From Rutidosis leptorrhynchoides (Eukaryota > Streptophyta > Magnoliopsida > Asterales > Asteraceae): a DNA stretch of 64,000 nt. The stretch lies in the NCBI RefSeq assembly GCF_046630445.1, contig NC_092337.1, positions 190,808,501 through 190,872,500 on the forward strand, in the 5' to 3' direction. A model generated the notes under the pieces. That model saw only the letters and a list, made by a program, of their open reading frames with translations, was not told the DNA's origin and ran no database searches. A program made the position numbers and the translations under genes. Below are positions 56,912 to 64,000 of the stretch, one piece after another. How positions within the stretch are numbered: the stretch's first letter is position 1; every line of letters starts with the position of its first letter.

Positions 56912-57850
56912 GTAGCCCAAGAAGAGGCTCTCAAGGAGGAGAACATACCTCGCAAATACCTGAACATTCTCGTCTCTAAATTCGAGGTTAAGGAGTCTGG
57001 ACTCCGATGCTATGCCGGAAGAATTTGGGTACCTCGTTATGGAGATTTACGAAGCCTTTTACTTTATGAAGCCAAAAAGTTGAGATATTCGATTCATCCA
57101 GGAGTCGGAAAAATGTACCACGATCTTAAGGAATAGTATTGGTGGCCAAATCTTAAGAAGGATGTTGCAACTTATGTTGGAAGGTGTTTCACTTGTTCGA
57201 AGGTTAAGGCTGAACATCAGAGGCCATCTGGATTACTTTAACAAATGGGAAGCAATTACAATGGATTTTATCACAAAGCTACCAAAGACGGTGGGCGGAT
57301 ACGATACAATCTGGGTTATCGTTGACCGTCTTACCAAATCTGCTCATTTTCTAGCGATGAAAGAAATAGATACAATGGAGAGACTTGCTCAACTGTACAT
57401 CAAAGAGGTTGTATCTCGTCATGGTGTGCCTCTATCAATTATCTCAGATCGCGATCCCCGTTTTGCTTCCAGATTCTGGCGTTCTTTGCAAGAAGCCTTG
57501 GGAACTCATCTCGACATGAGCACCGCGTATCACCCCCAGACCGACGGTCAGAGCGAACGAACGATTCAGAATTTGGAGGACATGTTGCGTGCCTGTGTTA
57601 TTGACTTCGGAAAATCTTGGGAAAGGCATCTTCCGTTAGCCGAATTCTCTTACAACAACAGTTATCATTTGAGTATTAAAGCCGCGCCTTTTGAAGCGTT
57701 GTATGGTCGCAAGTGCCGTTCTCCTATTTGTTGGGCTGAGTTAGGTGAAGTACAAATCACTGGACCCGAGATAGTCCATGAAATGACGGAGAAGATTTCT
57801 CAGATTCAGGCAAGACTTAAGACGGCCCGCGATCTCCAAAAGAGTTATGC
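56912..57850 (+). pseudogene. Third chromovirus: integrase, cut by deletion
   Basis: After the stop at 56909 the chain continues through a zinc module with several breaks ([25 protein letters not shown], a stop at 57135, [14 protein letters not shown]). The core then reads [40 protein letters not shown] and [20 protein letters not shown], so D, D and E are all present. [20 protein letters not shown] and [11 protein letters not shown] follow. At about 57850 the sequence changes to LTR of the second chromovirus; the GPF/Y module and chromodomain tail are missing. Confidence 0.9.
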
Positions 57851-58920
57851 TAACCCAAAACAGCCCCCGGTTTCACTACGACGGCGTATGTCCGATTTTA
57901 CGGTGTTCATCGTGTTTCCAGGTTTTAAATCATTAAGTTAGCATATCAGATAGATATAGAACATGTGTTTAGTTGATTTTAAAAGTCAAGTTAGAGGGAT
58001 TAACTTTATTTGCGAACAAGTTTAGAATTAACTAAACTATGTTCTAGTGATTACAAGTTTAAATCTTTGAATAAGATGGTTTTATTTGTATGAATCGAAT
58101 GATGTTATGAACATTATTACTACCTTAATTTTAGTAGATAAACCTACTGGAAATGAGAAATATAGATCTAGCTTTAAAGGATCCTTGGATGGCTTGAAAG
58201 TTCTTGAAGCAGAATCATGACACGAAAACAAGTTCAAGTAAGATTTTCACTCGAAATAAGATTGTTATAGTTATAGAAATTGAATCAAAGTTTGAATATG
58301 AGTATTACCTTAAATTAGAAATATATCTTACTGTAAATAAGAAAGATTTCTTGAGATTAGATGATCACTTGAAATGGATTTGCAAGATTGGAAGTAAGCT
58401 AGTAAACTTGAAAGTGTTTTGGTGTGTTCTTGAGTAGTTGTTTTGTAAGTTGATCTAGGTTAGGATTTATGAGCTAGATTGAGCTTGATTTTAATGAAGG
58501 TGATGAAGAACATTTAGGACATCAAGAGAGAACAAGAGAGAGATAAGTTTGATGCATGAAAGTTGAAAAATGAAAGTGTTATGGTTGGTGAAGAAAAACA
58601 TGATCCTACCCTTGAATATAAGGTTCCATTAGTTTGTATTTTTGTTAGATATTTCATACTAGTTGCCAAATGATGGTTCCCACATGTTTAGGTGGCTCAT
58701 TAAGGCTGCTAAGAGCTGATCATTGAAGTGTATATACCAATAGTATATACGACTAGAGGCTGGGTATTGTACGAGTACGAATACGGATTGAATACGAGTA
58801 AATTGTGTTCACTGTAGCAAATAGTATTTTACTGTAGCAAATAGTGTTTTACTGTAGCAAATATTGTTTTACTGTAGAAAATAGTGTTTTACTTGTACAT
58901 CTTTGATTTAATTGTATTTC

Positions 58921-58983
<63 letters not shown>

Positions 58984-59201
58984 AAAACTTACATCATAAA
59001 AAAATAAAATGATTATATAATAATCACAAATTATGACGTTCGTGAATCATCAGACAAACTGGGTGGTCAATTGTCTATATGAAACTCATTTCAAATAATC
59101 AAGTCTTAACAAGTTTGATTGCTTAACATATTGGAAACATTTAATCATGTAAATATCAATTTCATTTAATATATAATCATGGAAAAATTCGGGTCACTAC
59201 A
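57850..59201 (-). repeat. 5' LTR fragment of the second chromovirus
   Basis: Matches 41866-43193 from CTAACCCAAAACAGCC to the end GGGTCACTACA. The first 1.77 kb of this LTR (plus-strand order) is missing. It holds a short tandem repeat (58809-58893) and a (TA)n tract (about 58927-58981) longer than its counterpart at 42943-42972. Confidence 0.9.
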
Positions 59202-59206
59202 AAGAT

Positions 59207-60687
<1,481 letters not shown>

Positions 60688-60692
60688 CCCCC

Positions 60693-61616
60693 GAATCAAC
60701 ATACCAGTCAGTGAATCCTCTTGAGACATGGCAATTTAAATGGAATGTTTGCACAAGATTAACATCCAAGGTTAGCGTACGTGTAGCATAGGTGGCTAGG
60801 TCGAGATAAGCTGATGCATACTGCCCATTAGTTCTACATAATTGGAAGTGGCGTGGGCGACCATAACCATTAGAAAAATTAGTATTATGCCTGCGACCAC
60901 GTCCACGTGAAGAAGTAGAACCACCATGAGAATAGCTAGGCTACGTATTCACAGAGAAAGAAGTTTGTGAAGCAGGCGAGGGTTATTGATTGTTTAAAAA
61001 AAGCTCCTGGCTTATGGCCCGAGCTAACAATCACGAAAACTAGATCGTGGCTTGACAGCATGCTGTGTCGTGGAAAAGGTTTCGAATGACAAACCTAAAC
61101 CACATATAAACTAATGAAACTTGTCCAGGTCATCGACAGGGTTAGAGATAGGTACTAGTTGATCACATAGGGTTTTAAAATTTGTCTCATATTCTGCCAC
61201 CATTTAAGTTCCTTTTTGTAGCTATCGTAGAGTGTCCCAGATAGTGCGGACACAATCGGTAGCTTTGTAACTATAAGCACGCACAACAACACACCATATA
61301 TCTCATGTGGTTTGTAAACCAATCACCACAGACATGGCTTCTTCAAGAAGTGAAGATTTCTAAATAATTCGAGTGCGGTGTTCACCTTCGCCCCATTTAA
61401 CGAAAAGAAGGGCATCAGAGGAGGCATCAGAGGAGAAGTAAAGGAATTGGAAGATGATTTGGAGATGTCTGTGGGTCGCAGAATAGTACCATCAACATAA
61501 TCCTTTAATTTTTGATATTGCCATAAAAGATAATTTGAGGATGAAAGTTCGGTTGTTAACATACGAATAATAGTGTTTAGGAGTAGGGTTCCATCATTTA
61601 AAGCAGAAGTCGACAT
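60693..61616 (-). pseudogene. Copia gag to start of protease
   Basis: The ATG at 61614-61616 starts MSTSALNDGTLLLNTIIRML, then SSSNYLLWQYQKLKDY, the usual N-terminus of Ty1/copia gag. Further pieces on the minus strand include a CDQLVPISNPVDDLDKFH block near 61140, RGRGRRHNTNF and a degraded CQLCR knuckle near 60840, ending in FTDWYVDS at the Athila insertion (60693). Stops and shifts are frequent. The protease active-site codons are split between here and 18098. Confidence 0.82.
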
Positions 61617-61914
61617 GATGATGAAGTTGTCTTGAAAGAAAGAAAAATGAGAGAAAAAAAGATCGATTTAGGGTTCTTTAAGGTTGTGCATTTAGACTTC
61701 ACTTCTGGTGGGTGGGATGCAGTTAACCTAAAGGATACCGGATACGCTTTGCACGAAGGTGTTTGAGAGTTTCCTCCTAATGTTGTACGTGAGACAAATG
61801 AAGGTATTCGGTGTCGAAACGATCGTTAAATAAAAATAGGAGTCTTACACTATTTGAGTGGTATTGGTGTAAAAACGTTTTTATTAAAGAATTACGGATT
61901 ACTTTTATAAAATC

Positions 61915-61917
<3 letters not shown>
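61617..61917. other. Copia 5' leader region, no LTR found
   Basis: Upstream of the copia gag start. I looked for a Met-tRNA primer site (plus-strand GCTCTGATACCA) and an LTR end but saw none, so the element is truncated or strongly diverged here. Confidence 0.4.

Positions 61918-62010
<93 letters not shown>
61918..62010. repeat. (AT)n microsatellite, left of MITE
   Basis: About 46 uninterrupted AT units running directly into the MITE terminal repeat. Confidence 0.95.
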
Positions 62011-62716
<706 letters not shown>

Positions 62717-62857
62717 TTTTATTTTTAAATATAGTGCCATTTTATACAATTTGAGGAGTCTTTAATAGAAAAATCAAACAAGTTTGAGTAGCAATTAGTA
62801 TCTGAAAATAAATCAATTTAGTCTGGTCTTATATCCCACACCATAGCGTAAAGGTAA

Positions 62858-63241
62858 GGTTGAAGAACTCGGAACTCAAGGAGTTCTCGGAGGGACAATT
62901 TTTGGGAGTTTTCGGAAAACATGGGGAGAAATCGGGTGAACTCGGTTGTTGACTAACGTTGACTTTCTTATATAAATATATATTTTCGATTATATATATG
63001 TATAAATATTACACTTTTGAGATAATTTTTTTGATACATTATATAATATATAGCTACAAACATATGTTGACCTAGATATTCAATTTATCGGACGTTGACC
63101 GAATTTTGACCGAGAAACTTAATTTATTGGTCGTTGACCGATAAAATCGGAAGTTGACCGATTTTTTGAAACGAGAACTCGACAGCCTCTTGAAAACGAG
63201 TTATCGCCGAGTTCTCGACTGATTTTTCCGAGTTTGCAACC
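62858..63241. repeat. Fold-back repeat, possible MITE
   Basis: The left part GGTTGAAGAACTCGGAACTC and right part (inward) GGTTGCAAACTCGGAAAAAT share GGTTG...AACTCGGA. Further inward GAGTTCTCGG is matched by CCGAGTTCTCG, and several GTTGACCGA-type words lie between. The flanks lack a clear target duplication, so the exact limits are uncertain. Sequence between 62715 and 62857 is plain AT-rich DNA. Confidence 0.5.
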
Positions 63242-63541
63242 ATACGTAAAAGTACAATGAAACCTCGGCTACATTTAGCATTCTCATAATTTTATTATTA
63301 TTTTAATATTAATATGAGGCATAAATCATAGATGGATCTTTATATATGGGGATCAAATATATTTTGGATATTAATTTTGAGTTATTTCCAATAAGTAAAT
63401 ATTATCTTCCTTATTCAAATCAATTTTACATTTTTTAAGTATCTTATGGATTATTAAATATTAACTTTAGTGCAATAGATTTTAGAATGTCGGGCTTTAA
63501 TTCTCTTATCCACGGTTACCGGATAATTAACGTTGCTAGTT
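63242..63541. other. AT-rich intergenic sequence
   Basis: Nothing recognised on either strand. Confidence 0.5.
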
Positions 63542-64000
63542 TGAAATGCCCCGTTCATAACGATTATAAACGTTACATAATAATTGACTTCATTGCGAGG
63601 TATTTAACCTCTAAATGATACATTTTACAAACATTGCATTCGTTTTTAAAAGACAAACTTTCATTTCATCGAAAGTTGACAGGCATGCATACCATTTCAT
63701 AATATATCCGACTATAAATGACTTAATAATAATCTTGTTGAACTCCACGACTCGAATGCAACGTCTTTTGAAATATGCCATGAATGACTTCAATTAATAT
63801 CTTTAAAATGAGCAAATGCACAGCGAAATATTTCTTTAATACCTGAGAATAAACATGCTTAAAAGTGTCAACCAAAAGGTTGGTGAGTTCATTAATTTAT
63901 CATAAACATTCATTTCCATCATTTTAATAGACCACAAGATTTCAAATATAATTAATCATACACTCGTAAGTGTAAAAATCATTCATACGAATTTCATACT
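63542..64000 (-). repeat. Partial LTR related to the second chromovirus, runs off window
   Basis: TGAAATGCCCCGTTCATAAC resembles the start of the LTR at 40096. Homology continues over TTGCGAGGT.TT.ACCTCTA, GCATTCGTTTTTAAAA, the AATAAACATGCTTAAAA block and AGACCACAAGATTTCA. It is clearly more diverged than the two LTRs of 40096-59201 are from each other. If the rest is an intact element it extends to the right of the window. Confidence 0.75.

Larger units (their letters stand above)
49535..57850 (+). mobile_element. Third Ty3 chromovirus, 3' end deleted
   Basis: Plus orientation: LTR 49535-52433, Met-tRNA primer site 52436-52452, leader ORF, gag from 53926, protease, RT, RNase H, integrase up to about 57850. 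There the sequence switches inside integrase to LTR sequence of the second chromovirus. No 3' LTR or purine tract remains, so no target duplication can be checked; the left flank is ATATG (49530-49534). It inserted into the acidic ORF of the second chromovirus and is the innermost layer of the nest. Confidence 0.88.
40096..59201 (-). mobile_element. Second Ty3 chromovirus, with leader ORFs, itself interrupted
   Basis: Ends TGAAATGTCCCG...GGGTCACTACA with AAGAT on both sides (40091-40095, 59202-59206). It is oriented on the minus strand. The 3' LTR is complete (40096-43193), then pol and gag to 47839, then a leader with an F-box-like ORF and an acidic ORF to 49534. There another chromovirus inserted. 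The 5' LTR is represented only by its last part on the plus strand (about 57850-59201). Its primer-binding site and part of the leader are lost. Confidence 0.9.

Overview
This window is a piece of a repeat-rich flowering-plant nuclear genome. I can support one cellular gene, a WUSCHEL-type homeobox gene at 14594-16037 (+). It has three exons, two introns and an intact predicted protein of 300 residues. Almost everything else is transposable-element DNA. The mix of retroelement families (Tekay-like chromoviruses, Athila, Cassandra, copia, LINE) and the WUS sequence point to a eudicot. I lean towards Asteraceae, but that is an impression, not a demonstration.

Region 1 (1-13026) lies upstream of WUS. 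Two members of one PIF/Harbinger family sit in opposite orientations. A 2.7-kb coding element (687-3359) carries a broken DDE transposase and a second, unfamiliar ORF. A 0.66-kb element (12363-13023) has no genes. Each has its own TAA target duplication. Between them lie a 5'-truncated LINE (3952-4614, minus) and a complete LTR retrotransposon (4615-12351, minus, TSD GAAGT). That retrotransposon has 2.3-kb LTRs and codes only for gag, so it looks non-autonomous (TR-GAG type).

Region 2 (13027-17280) holds the WUS gene with its TATA box. The flanks contain a TA microsatellite, a degenerate repeat just upstream, and a GC-rich palindromic repeat downstream.

Region 3 (about 17.3-61.6 kb) is a retrotransposon nest that can be unpacked base by base from target duplications. 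A minus-strand Ty1/copia element was split by a plus-strand Athila-type Ty3 element (18099-60687, TSD CCCCC). The Athila was in turn hit by a Tekay-like chromovirus (20220-29834, minus, TSD ATTTC), by a Cassandra TRIM carrying 5S rRNA sequence (29858-30484, TSD CCATC), and by a second chromovirus (40096-59201, minus, TSD AAGAT) in its 3' LTR. A further plus-strand chromovirus (from 49535) inserted into the leader of that second one. Its 3' end was later deleted together with part of the host element's 5' LTR. All these elements are damaged by stops or frameshifts.

Region 4 (61.6-64 kb) contains a hairpin-rich MITE bounded on both sides by long TA microsatellites, a second fold-back repeat, and the start of an LTR of the same family as the 40096-59201 element, running off the window.

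The most unusual content is in the leader of the 40096-59201 chromovirus. Between its 5' end and gag, in sense orientation, lie an acidic repeat-bearing ORF and an ORF that reads as an F-box protein. Both are decayed. They are preceded by neither introns nor cellular flanks, and a 16-nt copy of the element's polypurine-tract region lies between them and gag. The Harbinger accessory ORF is a second candidate for undescribed function.
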